DNA from: Rheum nobile
Lineage: Eukaryota > Streptophyta > Magnoliopsida > Caryophyllales > Polygonaceae
DNA: 64,000 nt
Direction: 5' to 3'
Assembly: GCA_027886185.1 (NCBI GenBank)
Contig: WOAB01000760.1
Location: 3,286,001 to 3,350,000 of the forward strand
Under the pieces are notes generated by a model. It did not search any database. It was not told the DNA's origin and saw only the letters and a program-made list of their open reading frames with translations. This document shows, piece by piece, positions 1 through 11,349 of the stretch. Position 1 is the stretch's first letter; the number at the start of each line of letters is the position of its first letter. The position numbers and the translations under genes are program-made.

Positions 1-328
1 TCATGACCTAGAGAGTAGTCCGTACGTCGATGCAAGATTTAACTGAAAAAAGTGTGTGGGGAGGGATAATTACTTACAAATAGTGCTCATTTTTATATAT
101 ACACATAATTATGCTATGGTATATTAAAATAAACAAAGAAAAATTAATTACTTAAATTACAAAGTAGCTTATAATAATACTTATGTATTTTATATTGTTT
201 TATAAACCCTATAGTAAAAACCGATCGAAAAATCTAACATATTATATACATATTATAGACTAAGGGTGATAAACTAATCCTACATGCAAACTATATCTTT
301 AGGCCTATTTAAGCCTTTGATTTTGTCT
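1..328. other. AT-rich intergenic DNA
   Basis: No coding region or RNA gene is recognisable. The stretch is strongly AT-rich and leads into the repeat array that starts near 329. Confidence 0.5.
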
Positions 329-1893
329 TTAAAAGTTTGCATTCAATGACCTAGAATGCTAACTTTTAAATATATATAGATATAGATGGTTGTTTTTCAT
401 GTTTAATAGAAATATAAATCGAACTATGTTGAAATTTAACGTGAAGATATAAGAGTTATACAACGATATAAAAATAAGGACCTTTTAATTGATTAAAATG
501 TAGTAATTGTACATAATTGTGAATCAAAAACTTTGTATATTATATAGACGATTATAGATTATTAATATATGAAATTGTCACTTTAGTACTTTTTGTATTT
601 GAGAAATTGTTTAAATTTTGTGCTAAATAAATAAGGCATGAAATGAAAAAAAACTAATTCATCTTTAAAAGTTAGCATTCAATGACATAGAATGATAACT
701 TTTAAATAGGGTTAAGATCTGGTGAGAATGGGAAGGGAGGAAAATAACGAGGACGCATGAGAACCGTTGGATGAGAAGCAAACAGAGTACCCAGATCGCT
801 TTTCAAAAATTCGGGAAAAAATCGACACGGCCGAATTATTCGCGAAAAAGACGGATTCGCGTGCATACAAAGTGCATATCTGTGTGCATGCCAAATACAT
901 TGATGTGTGCATGCCAAATACATTGTTGTGTGCATGCCAAATACACTAAGATGTACACGTGAATTTAATTTTTGTGTGCATGCATAACACGCGTGTGTTC
1001 ATATGGAATGAACAAAACGTGTGCACATGAAAACACGATTGTGTACATGCGAAATATATTATCGATCGAGTGCATGCCAAGTATAATACCGTGTGCATGT
1101 GAAAATGGCATGTTTGTGCATGCGAAATGCATTGCGTGTTATATGTGTATGTGAAATAGACACGTGTGCATGTAAAACAACGTAGGTGCACATGTGTGCA
1201 CATGAAAATAACATATGTGTGCATGCAAAAATAATTCAAAGCGCGTACGAAATGACATGTGTGTATACGTAGAAATACCAACAAAAATAACCTACGTGTG
1301 CACATGAAAGCCACGTGTGTGTGCATGCGAAACAATGTATGTGTGCATACGAAGCAAAATGCGTGTGCACACGGAACGCGTTTTTTTTGCGATAAATTCG
1401 GTCGTGCCGAATTGTATCCGAATTTTTCTGAATTATTTCCTTGGCTGATCTGGACGCTCTTTTTCTTGATCCGACGGTCTTGGGGTATCCTCACTCCTTT
1501 CCTAAGCCTTCATCATCACCTTATCTTTTCTCTTTTAAATATATATAGATGGTTGTTTTTCATGCTTAATAGAAATATAAATTGAACTATGTTGAAAACT
1601 TAACGTGAAGATATAAGAGTAATACAACGATATGAAAATGAGGACCTTTTAATTGATTAATATGTAGTAATTGTATATAATTATGAATCAAAAACTTTGT
1701 ATATTATATAGAAGATTATAGATTATTAATATAATTGTTAATATATGGAATTATCACATTAGTACTTTTTGGATTTGGGAAATTGTTTAAATTATGGGAT
1801 AAATAAATAAGGCATGAAATGAAAAAAAAACTAAATCATCTTTAAAAGTTAGTATTCAATGACCTAGAATGCTAACTTTTAAATATATATAGA
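329..1893. repeat. Tandem repeat of about 330 bp, split by a Mutator-like insertion
   Basis: A short box (AAAGTTAGCATTCAATGACC followed by a rough inverted copy of its start, then TTTTAAATATATATAGAT) occurs near 329-380, 664-708 and 1840-1893. Between the boxes lie two similar AT-rich units, about 383-698 and 1546-1840, sharing blocks such as GGTTGTTTTTCATG and GGACCTTTTAATTGATTAA. The simplest reading is a two-unit tandem repeat into whose middle box the element at 708-1531 was inserted. No coding capacity is visible. Confidence 0.7.
708..1531. mobile_element. Non-autonomous Mutator-like (MULE-type) element
   Basis: The 824-bp segment is bounded by the direct repeat CTTTTAAAT (699-707 and 1532-1540), a 9-bp target-site duplication as expected for Mutator-like elements. 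Its ends are long imperfect inverted repeats: roughly the first 145 bp pair with the last 145 bp (for example GAACCGTTGGAT near 760 against ATCCGACGGTCT near 1470, and CGGCCGAATTATTCGCG near 828 against CGATAAATTCGGTCG near 1390). The core carries many irregular copies of GTGTGCATGCGAAA in both orientations. No transposase is present. The ORFs of 60-182 codons across the core are by-products of the repeat. Confidence 0.75.
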
Positions 1894-1913
1894 TCCTAGC
1901 TTAAGCTTCGCAA

Positions 1914-2522
1914 TAGGGGTGTTCATAATTATCCGATCCGGTCGATCTGATCCTAAAATATCCGAGTCCAGTGAAATATTATCCGATCCGGGGAAAATTT
2001 CCGGATCACCGGATCGGGGCTAGATATCCGGCGGATATCCGGGGGTATGCCACTATTATAATATTTATATAAAAAATACTATATATTACTTGAAAATTAA
2101 ATATGGCAATTATTTTCCCATTTTTTTTAATAAATGTGTAAACATTAATATTTTCATTAGGATTGAAAGTATTGAAGTCTAGACATTTAAATATTATGTT
2201 TTGAACTCGAATTAGTAGACTTTGAAAGTATTTTTGTTGTTTTTCGATTGTTTGTTTGAAATTGTATATTGATTAAACTATTAGGTATTTTGTTTGAATT
2301 TATATGTTTGAACTTGTAGCTAATATAATTGATGAATTATAAATTTGTGATAATATTTTTTAAAATAAAATAATTTTTATATTAATTTATATATAGATTG
2401 GATATTTAGGATATCCAAGATTTCCGGATACGGATATGGATAGCGATTTCATGATTTTTCATTTGAGGATATCTGATCCGATAAGCCGGATCGGTTCAGA
2501 TATCTGATAATGAACAGCCCTA
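1914..2522. mobile_element. hAT-type MITE, 609 bp
   Basis: The ends are near-perfect inverted repeats, TAGGGGTGTTCATAATTATC at the left and GATAATGAACAGCCCTA at the right. They are flanked by CTTCGCAA (1906-1913) and GTTCGCAA (2523-2530), matching at 7 of 8 bases, which fits the 8-bp duplication of hAT elements. Subterminal zones are rich in TATCCGGAT-like palindromes (about 1937-2045 and 2400-2500). The centre is AT-rich and noncoding. Confidence 0.8.
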
Positions 2523-2531
2523 GTTCGCAAT

Positions 2532-3440
2532 ATTTATGTTTGGCGAACACTATTTTGGGTGGGAAGTGAGTGGAAGTTAGAGGGTGTAAGCAATTTTGTT
2601 TTCCCTCGTCCCGAAAGATAAGCAAAATTGTGAGTGGAAGTGATAGTGAAAGCAAATTATTCCACTTTCACTCAGAACTTACCAAACTAGCTCATGTACA
2701 TTTCTAACTTAATATTCACATTTTCAATTGTTTGATATGGAAATTTATATAATTTTTTTTGTTCATGGATATTACCTCCAAAAATTATTTGAATATTATA
2801 ATCGTTGTTACTTGTTAGGCAGAAATTATTTTGAAGAAAAAATCTTTTAACCTTTGTTTCCTCTATCCCTTCTCACGTATCCAGATTCCGAAAAACTTAT
2901 AAAAGTATTTTTTTGAAAAAAGTCATTAGATCTGTTCGATAAATGATGCATACTTATGATGATGTTGAATTTTATACTTAATATGATGCTGAAATTATGT
3001 ACTTTTTTTTTTTTTTTTTTTTTATGTATGTTCCGTAAACAATACTCATTAATGTTTAAAATTTTGACCAAAATTACCTAAACGTTCTCATTTAATTATA
3101 TTTTTCTTTCAAAATCACGTGCACAGCACATGAGACTGCCAAACACCCATATGAGATATCAACCTTCATCATGATAATCCTCTCCATTGATTCACACTCG
3201 GATGAGCTAACCTATATATATAGCACATGAACCAACCAAAGCAAATCAAATGACAGTATGTGAAATTGAAACAAATGGCAGCTATTACATATAAATAACT
3301 CTCATTCTTCACATATCACATTATATTAATTTATTCAGATTGTAGTAGAACCCCAACCACGTAGAAACTATAACAGAGCATAAGATTCAGGCAACCAAGA
3401 TGAATTTGCAGGGTGAAATTTGGACACTTGAAGAGTTGAT
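2532..3440. other. Intergenic, AT-rich, with a poly-T tract
   Basis: No gene is recognisable. A run of about 21 T lies at 3003-3023. The left part (2535-2700), with GTTTGGCGAACA and a loosely inverted ACCAAACT, may be an older MITE, but the ends are too degenerate to call. Confidence 0.4.
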
Positions 3441-3567
3441 TTAAAAAAAATCAGCAGAGGGTGGATTGGAAACGAAGAAGCCGTAGGGATACAAGAATGT
3501 GAAGAAGAGACTCAATAGAATCCCGATTATGACAGCCACGGCGATCCGAGTGACGCAAAGCAATTTT
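3441..3567 (-). pseudogene. Possible last exon of a small membrane protein, or gene relic
   Basis: The minus strand encodes about 41 residues ending in a stop at 3441-3443. They are a basic start (RKLL), a hydrophobic stretch (IAVAVIIGILLSLFFTFLYP) and the tail YGFFVSNPPSADFF. A hydrophobic segment with a short polar tail looks like real coding, perhaps a C-terminal membrane anchor. A TAG at 3568-3570 could be a splice acceptor or simply a stop. No convincing upstream exon was found, and I do not recognise the family. It may be a truncated relic. Confidence 0.3.
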
Positions 3568-3767
3568 CTATTGCTGCTTTAGTTTGAAGGCAATCGAATG
3601 GCTTATAATCTACAATTTTCTCTTAAACTTATTGCCTCATTGATACTGCACTTGCATACGAAAGACAAATTGGGGCTTCTTTGGCTAACCCTATCAGATT
3701 CCAACTTCATTTCTAACCTTTACATCTCTTCTAAAAAACCCTAGAAAATTGGGGCTTCTCGATTGCT

Positions 3768-4035
3768 CGGCGACAGAAGAGGAAATTGGGGCTTCTCGAG
3801 GAGACCGCGAGCTAGAGGTAGCAGAGCTTAGGGTTCCGGCGCCGAAGGCGAGCTAATCGAGGAAGAGAGGAAGAAGAAGGACTGATGCTGCTCGACTTCT
3901 TCGGCGACGGAGGAGGAAACTGGGGCTTCTCGAGGAGACCACGAGCTACAGGTAGCAGAGCTTAGGGTTCCGGCGCCGAAGGTGAGCTAATCGGGGCAAA
4001 GATGAAGAAGAAGGACGAGCATCAGTCGAAGTCGA
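3768..4035. repeat. Tandem duplication, unit 134 bp
   Basis: The segment beginning CGGCGACAGAAGAGGAAA at 3768 recurs as CGGCGACGGAGGAGGAAA at 3902. Long blocks are shared, such as GGGGCTTCTCGAGGAGACC and GCAGAGCTTAGGGTTCCGGC. The region is much more GC- and purine-rich than its surroundings. It looks like leader sequence of a former gene rather than coding sequence, because no long frame crosses both units. Confidence 0.75.
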
Positions 4036-4968
4036 GGAGATGTCGGGGGGCAAAGAGGAAGATGAATTTCACCTAGAAGAAGATCGAGCAGAAGTCGAAG
4101 GGGAGACGTCGGGGGCAACTGATGGAAAAATCTCAAAGTTACATTTGATAAGTACCCAAAAAAAAGTATGAGAAAGGAAAAAAAGTATATTTAAGTAGAA
4201 ATTAGTTTTTAACAGAACAGAGCCATTATCTTATTTGAAGAGAGCCCCTATGTGAAGAACTTTCTTTGGCATTTTGTGTTTAGCATTACTCAAGAAAATC
4301 CACTTCACTTATTTAAAAACAATCGGTTAGGATGGTCATATGTTAGATAACCCTAATATAATCAGCTTGTGATATGTTAAGAGTCCCCCTACAATAAAAC
4401 TTTAGTCATCTTATATTCTTATTTATAAGCATGTCTCGCCTTATACAAACGAAAGAACTCTGTGATGATTGCATTTTATACTTTATACCCGGCCATGTTT
4501 GGCAATTGGTAATACTGTTTGATCAATGTTGGTGCAGTTCACTATTTTGAGTCGTTTATATATGGAACAAATCAGCAAATCCTTGTATGTGCAGTAACTA
4601 TTGAAAAGGTTGATTAATTTAGTTGGTAATAAATTACCCATTACGATAGAATAAATATACATTATACCTTCCCCTTCTGATGGAACAATAGTCACACCTT
4701 GGGTTCAGATTAACCATGAAAATATCTTACAAAAAAAAACATGAAACTGTAACCCATCACAAAAAGTTCAAATATGGTAGGTTGCATTCTGTAAAACAAG
4801 ACATTCATATTATTTGCAAATTTATCCCAAAATTACACTTAGTATGGCACCTATTTCCACGCTTTGCCCCAAGTAGCACGAAGGTACACAGGGTTCAGCA
4901 AGTTTTGTTCAATCACAATCAAACATGATATGAAAGAATGAAAAAATCGTATGCACGTTGAAAATGAA
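4036..4968. other. Intergenic and 3' flank of the downstream minus-strand gene
   Basis: Nothing coding is recognisable. The right-hand few hundred bases probably hold the 3' untranslated region of the minus-strand gene ending at 4969. Confidence 0.4.
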
Positions 4969-7659
4969 TCATGGAAGAGCTCTGTTTACACACACCGCTG
5001 CTTGTTTTTTCTCTTCTTCAGATTTGATCCACGCAGCCTATACAAGATATACAAAAAAACACAGCACAGAAAGCAGTCAGTCATGAGAAAACAGATGACA
5101 ACAAACCATAGTGAAATCAAAGTAGAAACAAGAAGTACATGGAGAGTGACTTGCCTTTTCTCTTTCTAATCTTGACACATGTGGCCTTACACAGTTACCC
5201 AAGCTCATGCCTCCCCAAGCTTCCTGCAACTCTCTCTCCCTTGCTTTTTGGCGGGAAAGTGAAGGCTTTGTCTGATCATGATGTTGCTGAACAGCAGCCA
5301 TCTTTTCTCGTTCCAATTTGGACTTGTGCTTCACCAGAATACTGTCTAAACCACCTTCTTCTTTGCCCAACTCCCTTTTCACCATCGTGTCTTTCTTTTC
5401 ACCTCCATTTTTCTCCATATGGACTGCATCATCATTTCTGTTTAAATCAATGTTTTCTTTCTCTGTGCATTCGGCAACTGAGCAGGGCGAAATTCGGTTT
5501 TCTTCAGGCTGAGTAACAGTAGGGCCTTTCTTTGAGACATTAGCCATGCTTCCCGGAGCAGGTTCATCATTTTTCCTACTCTTTGCTTCTTGTACTTCCT
5601 GTTCAAGCCTCGAAACATGCTTGACCAGAAACTTATCCAAGCTTGGAACTTCATCCACTTTTTGTTTGACCTGACCACCTTGTCGAATCTGTCGCTCTTC
5701 TCCGGGTTCTTTCTGGTCAAACTCCGATATCTGCCCAATTTTTCTTTTCAGTTCTGCTTTCTCTTTTTCCAGCTTTGAAGAATGCTTGACAAGAATACTC
5801 TCCAATCCTGTTTCGTGCTTAGCCTCAGATATCGGAGTTGACTCATTAGACTTCACTGGGTTTTCTTGGCCTCCTTTGGAATCATCTTTCCTGGCATTCC
5901 GTGCATCTTGCACTTCCCTTTCGAGTTTTGTCATGTGTTTGATCAGGCATTTATCCAAGCTAAGCAATTCCACATCAGACTCCTGCTTTCCTGCGAGTCC
6001 ATTCAGGCAGCCCATGCTCGAGTTTCTAAATCTCCTGCTTCCATAGGTTGACATTCTTCTCGAGTTACAGTTGGCATCAGAACTCCTGTCCTGATGTTGA
6101 TTTTCCATTTCAGCCAAAGCAGCATTCAGGCCACAAGTTGCAACAATCGTAGCTAGAGATGCGAGTTCTTCTTCCTTGAGGCACTTAAGCCTTCCCAACA
6201 TAATGTCAACAAGCCTTTCCTTACCATACTTTTGAGGACTCTGCCTCCTTCCAAACATCCCAAACTTGATTTCTTCATCCATTTGGTTCACACTCAGGGA
6301 GCTGAAGTTAGCATCTTCACATCCTAATTCAAACTCCAAGCCAGCATCAGATTCACACTCTGGACCTTCTGGTGTAATATCAGATAAATCTTGATTAGTT
6401 TCATCAGTTTCAGGTTTTTCACTGATTTTCCTCAGCAAGCCACTGTATTCATCTTTGTTTAAAGAAGGGCAGTTAGCAGCAAGCCTAACGAACGCAGTTT
6501 TAACTGCTGCAGATACTTGTCTGTCCACCTCAAACGCTGTTTCAAGAGGTGCTTTCAGGGAGTGAGTGAAAGGCTTGCCTTTAGCTGATGATGTTTCAAT
6601 CACGTACTGTTTCTGTGGGCAATCAATTGTATCATACATCATCACTCCCTTAGCAGTTGCAGCTTCTAAAGCCTCAGCTGCGTTTTTCTCGGCTTTTGAC
6701 AGCAAAGCTTCTGCTTCTTTGCTTTGAATCCTATGCACATAAATATTGTGAAATTCAGTTCCTAAATCATACTTTCAGCAGGAATTCTATTTACATGACA
6801 AGTTCAGAACTGCAATACAATGTTACCTGGCCGCTTTAAGTATTCGACACCATGAAGCTTCAACCATGGCGGCCTTTCGAGCTTCCATTGCCTTGACTGC
6901 TGCCTGTCTGGAAGCAATCTTCTCTTTTAACACTCTGCAGTAATGAGGATTTGCAGTACCCAGGGTCTCATCAAGAGTGGAGTTCATACCGCTGGCTTCC
7001 TGTAACAAATGTTTCAAAGAAGAAAATTTTCTTAAAAATCTGAAAAAAATCACAATCAAATGATGATCACGTTTGTCAACGAAGAAAGCCCTAACCTGCA
7101 GTTGTTGGATTTTCCTCTTTAAGTAGGTATCCCCCTTTTGGCGAGGAATCCAGTTGAGAGGTGAGCCATTCCTGTGACTTGGCTTCTTGATTTGCGATTT
7201 GAATTTGTTAAGGGAATTTAGACTTGTTCGGGGGCTTTCTTTTGATGATACTTTCTACAACACCGAAGAACATGAAATTAATGGTAACCCTAACAACAAG
7301 CCAAGAACCCTAACACCAGCATTCAGAATCCACGCAATTTTACTGTGCGAAATATGAAATTCCTAATCCACGCTAAATATGCAATTAAAACCCTAACTAC
7401 ACATCAATTTTCTAGGTATCGGATATTGATCCAAGAAATCAATATAACCAACAGCAGAAAGGAAGTGACGAAACCCTAACATTCGAACTTATAAATCTGC
7501 AGGCGTACATACCTTGTGGGACTTTGCGGCGAATACGACGGGTTCGTTGATTCCACCATCTTTACTTTGTGAATCGGCAGAAGAGGAACTGGTGGTTTCC
7601 CTTGCGTTCTGATCTTCCGTTAATGAAACTGCACCAGTTTCAAAGGTCCCAAAATCCAT
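4969..7659 (-). CDS. Uncharacterised coiled-coil protein with LVKHxSKLExE repeats (5 exons, 707 aa)
   Basis: Exons on the minus strand are 7659-7513, 7254-7096, 6999-6827, 6730-5155 and 5037-4969; all phases join and give 707 residues. The start is the ATG at 7659 (MDFGTFETG). An in-frame ATG at 7722 is an alternative. The N-terminus is low-complexity. Residues about 103-185 form an Ala/Lys/Glu-rich helix (KIASRQAAVKAMEARKAAM). The C-terminal half carries five copies of LDxxLVKHxSKLEREK at about residues 418, 469, 524, 621 and 670, the last degenerate (CVRPHVSRLERE). Intron 4 has a GC donor (AAAAG|GCAAGT at 5154). I recall a similar uncharacterised family in other plants, sometimes labelled SMC-like, but cannot name it. 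No catalytic domain is visible; a structural or scaffolding role is inference from the heptad-like repeats. Confidence 0.85.
5038..5154 (-). other. GC-AG intron
   Basis: The last intron of the coiled-coil gene starts GCAAGT after AAAAG and ends TTGTATAG. Splicing here keeps the frame and adds the tail AAWIKSEEEKKQAAVCVNRALP. Reading through instead gives an unrelated, hydrophobic 25-residue tail. GC donors are a small minority of plant introns and usually show this otherwise perfect AG|GCAAGT context. Confidence 0.75.
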
Positions 7660-8629
7660 TTCGTAGAGTTTTTTTTGGGGAGATCTCAGGGAAATTGGGA
7701 ATTCCAAGTTCGTGAAAGTCAATTATCGTATCGTAAGTGTCAGTGATTGATGAAACGAAGGAAGAAGAATCAGTCGAGTAAGCAGTTTTGTTTGTGAGGG
7801 AAGAGTAAATGTGCAGCGAAATACAGAGGAATGCGTTGCAGAGAGGACTGAAGTATCCGTTAGAAGGCAAAATGACATGGATCCAGCCTGCCAACGGTCA
7901 AATATCTCCTCGAGAACTAGCCGTTGGAGAATGATATATATCATATCATTCATGTGTATTTTTTCTTTAAAGGGAGTTCCTATTCATTGTGTTACCGTAT
8001 TTTGCCTTTTAAGGTTATTTAATATTGTTTCGGGTGTGTTATAGTTTGCTAAATCAAGTCTGGAAAGTATTTATATAAAATACATTTATTTAGATAATTA
8101 CTTTGTATTTTAATGTTTTACACTTTTACTTCATATAATTAATAGAAACTGAAGTTAAAAACTACGTTAGATAACTTTCATATTCCGATTTCAACGTGTA
8201 ATTTGTGGCATAAAAATGTGAGAGATTGAATCACCATTGTGCATAGAGTTGAGATTCATATTATATTTCAAAAAGCATACAAGTAATCAATTCTCTTCTT
8301 ATGGTGAAGTCTCCTCTTGTGAGCACTGGTGTCACCTCAGGACATTGCGTTGGGTTGCCAATACTTTTCAAGTCAAGGGGAAAACCCTATTGTGCACCTT
8401 GCTACAACTTCTTAGCTCAAGCTCATGCCAACACTAACATAACATAGATGTTTGAAAGTAGACCTCTTAATTCCTACAAAGTTTATGTTTATCCCTGAAC
8501 AACATGAAAATAATTGCAAAAACAAACAAACTCACTCTACAAATAAAGAAGCAAATAATCAATATTACAATTATACATACATATATTGTAAAATTAAGAA
8601 CCTGTGCAACCGCGGAGAGGCATAATCTT
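7660..8629. other. Intergenic: promoter side of the coiled-coil gene, 3' side of the RING gene
   Basis: Both flanking genes are on the minus strand. The part next to 7660 should hold the leader and promoter of the coiled-coil gene, and the part next to 8630 the 3' untranslated region of the RING gene. No other gene or clear element was found. Confidence 0.4.
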
Positions 8630-10886
8630 CTAGTGACTTGATATTTCTGTTCGACAGTATGGGCACTTCCTACAAGTTTGGACCCATGGACAAAGGCAGG
8701 AAGAATGGAACCTGTGACCGCATTGCAAGCTTACGAGCTCGTCTCCCTCTGCAAACCTCTCCAAACAAATGCTACACTCATCTGAAACACTGAACTTGTG
8801 ATTATAGTCAATGTTGGCTACATTGGTGAATACCTCGTGGTGAAGGCTTGCAAGAGCTTCTCTCTCAAGTTCTTGTGGATCTGAGGTTGCTTCATGAAGC
8901 TGCCTAGGGGCTGATGATGTTAAATCAGTTATGTATCTATTCTCCTCCAGGTTACTTGTCTGCCAGTTTCCTGAATTGTTAAGCCAGTAGTTGTCAAAAT
9001 GAGTACCTGGATCATTTTCATGACTTTGCCTGTATTTAGAAACGATAAATAATAGAAATAAGGGTTAGAGGCTTCCAATAAAAACCATCTAGGAACTTCA
9101 ATTAGCAGGGAAACTCTCAAAGAAGACAAAAGAAATTAAAACATATTAGAAATTGACATACACAAAACTGGATTCCTTAAAAAAGCTGCCTGGCTCCTTC
9201 ACTTATACAAGAAAAATCTTAAAAAGAGCTACAAAACATTTTTATCCTGAACCATAATAATTATATGAAGAAAATAAGGCACGGAAAAAATCCAACACTT
9301 CTCGTTATATTACAAGTTAATTCTCAGCATACCAAGTACTCTCTCTGTATAAAAAAGATTGTCATTTTAGAGTTTGACACACTTACTAAGAAATACAATG
9401 ATTACCCTATATTCTCATAAATGTTTCTTAAAATTTACAATTATTTAATAACTCATCTCAATTGTAGCCAATAAACATAGAGAATTTGTATAAAAAGAGC
9501 TAAAAAATACAATTTCCGATGTCAAATCTTGTACCTCACCAATAAATTATTACATAAACACCTAAAATGACAATATTTTCTTTACAACAATTATGGGCTA
9601 AAATGACAACATTCTCAAAACGGAGGGAGTAACTAAGAAGGTGACTTTACAGTCACAAGATTAACTTCAAACACCAACCTGACAGAAGAAACAGATACAC
9701 CTCTTAGTCTCTGTACAAGCCTCTCCCTTGCAAGCAATACTGATCTGGGAAGTCTTTCATTGCTATTAAATCTTACCCTAATGGAATCTAAAGTATCTCC
9801 ATGAAAAATATTCTGGATTGGAGCTTCTGTCACACCACCTTCAAATTGTTGAATTGGTACAATATCCTGTGAATGGCAGACCATATTTATCCAATATATC
9901 AGAAAAAATCACCACAATACATAGTCAACTGCTATCATAATGAATCACCACTGTACATAGTCAACGGATATCATAATGAATAGGCACACCGCACACAGAA
10001 ACCAAATATGCTTTTGGACCATCAAACAAACTCTTCAAAAAAGTGGTCGACGTTATCTAGAATAAGAATGTCACAAAGAAAACTCAATTTTTGCAACAGA
10101 AGAAGAAATATCTATACTGGGAACAATTCAGCAGGTCGACACAAAAGCATGATAAGCTAAATAATATATATTCCAGAAAGCAACATCTTAAGATGATAAG
10201 ATAAGGCTATTTATTTTCTATCCTTTAGGAATATGAAGACTTCTAAATTCATTTCATGCAAAAATTCCCCGGTTTCCCAATCAATTTAGGACTGAATCTC
10301 AAAAATCCTAGAGTAATAGGTAGTAGAATGAGCATTTGTATTCATCAAATCCCCTCACAAATCAAATTCCCTATCTTTATATCAGGCATTCAGGCAGAAC
10401 CAAAATTTCTTAAACACAACATTTTAAGAAATAGTTTAGGCCATCTAGATAATCACTAATAAATAAATAATTTGCAATAACCCTCCAGAAGAAGCAAGAA
10501 TCGTGCCTATCTCCCCGAACACACCATCCAAAAAACGAATCATAAAATAAATTCAAGGAATTTAGCAGATTAATTACCGGGGCAGTTGCTTCGGAGCAAG
10601 GCTGTCGCAGGTAACACGAAGATGTTCCTGATTCATCGAATTCCCCGGGAGTAACATGGAGATTATGTTGATCGCTCCGAGGATGAAGGCGGCGACGATC
10701 CGAGCGACCACAAGCTCTAGTACTACCAGCCTTCCTAGAGTTACTTCTATGGCGGTGGGAAGGATTGGTATCGTGGGATCGATCGGAGGAGGAAGAAGAG
10801 GAGAGAAACCCTATGTCGTCGGGATCGGAGGTACTTCGACCTAATCGAGTCCTCCTGCCGTAGAACAGCACAGAAACGCTCGTCAT
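8630..10886 (-). CDS. RING-H2 E3 ubiquitin ligase (3 exons, 298 aa)
   Basis: Exons on the minus strand are 10886-10578, 9866-9679 and 9029-8630; phases fit and give 298 residues. The N-terminal exon (MTSVSVLFYGRRTRLGRS) is basic, Ser/Arg-rich and apparently disordered. The C-terminus, about residues 255-295, is a RING-H2 finger: CSICLERF, then CGHRFHSSC, then CRKCPYC, which gives the C-x2-C ... C-x-H-x2-H-x2-C ... C-x2-C zinc ligands in order, with the usual Trp in between (PWVQTC). Such proteins bind an E2 and transfer ubiquitin to substrates. The start resembles Arabidopsis RHY1A as I remember it, but that is a memory-based guess. No membrane segment is seen. The second intron carries a Stowaway MITE. 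Confidence 0.9.
9339..9629. mobile_element. Stowaway-type MITE in an intron of the RING gene
   Basis: The ends CTCTCTCTGTATAAAAAA and TTCTCAAAACGGAGGGAG are inverted copies of the Stowaway CTCCCTCCGT terminus. Each side is flanked by TA (9337-9338, 9630-9631), the Tc1/mariner target duplication. The left terminus has drifted from the consensus. The element is 291 bp, AT-rich and noncoding. Confidence 0.8.
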
Positions 10887-11349
10887 GCAACAAACAATCG
10901 ACGCATAGAAGGTTTTGGGAAATTGTACGGACGAAGTGACGAACAGTCGACGAGAAAGGGTAATAAAAGATCAACCAGGGTCCAGGGGTCACTTTGGGAG
11001 GCCGACCTAGGGCTCGTTCGATAGGACTGATGTAAGGCTGAAATTGGCTTATTTTTTAGAATCAGCTCAGATGGCTTAAGCGGAGGCAAAAGGGGCTTTC
11101 GGCACTGACGAAGCTGAACAGAGCTTATTGGGGCTGAACTTGTCTTAAATCAGGGCCAAAAAATAAGTTGAATCTTTCAACTTAGGGTCTGTTCGGTATA
11201 ACTGAGTCTTATTGAGACTGAAGCTGAAGTAGAGACTGAATTGGACTAGAGCTGATTGGAAGAAAATAAGATGTGGGCTGAATTGTGCTGTGACTGAAGC
11301 TGAATGTAAGGGTCTGAAGCATTAATGTCTGTTCGATATCAATGACTTA
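10887..11349. other. Intergenic; promoter of the RING gene and degenerate repeat DNA
   Basis: The stretch next to 10887 is the 5' flank of the minus-strand RING gene. From about 11010 the sequence has repeated GCTGAA/ACTGAAGCTGAA words and starts such as GGCTCGTTCGATA and GGTCTGTTCGGTATAA, typical of old MITE termini. No complete element could be delimited. Confidence 0.4.

Noticed and set aside
946..1494. 182-codon minus-strand frame rich in His, Cys and Thr
   Set aside because: It is a translation of the TGCATG repeat core and inverted end of the Mutator-like element; several overlapping frames on both strands look alike.
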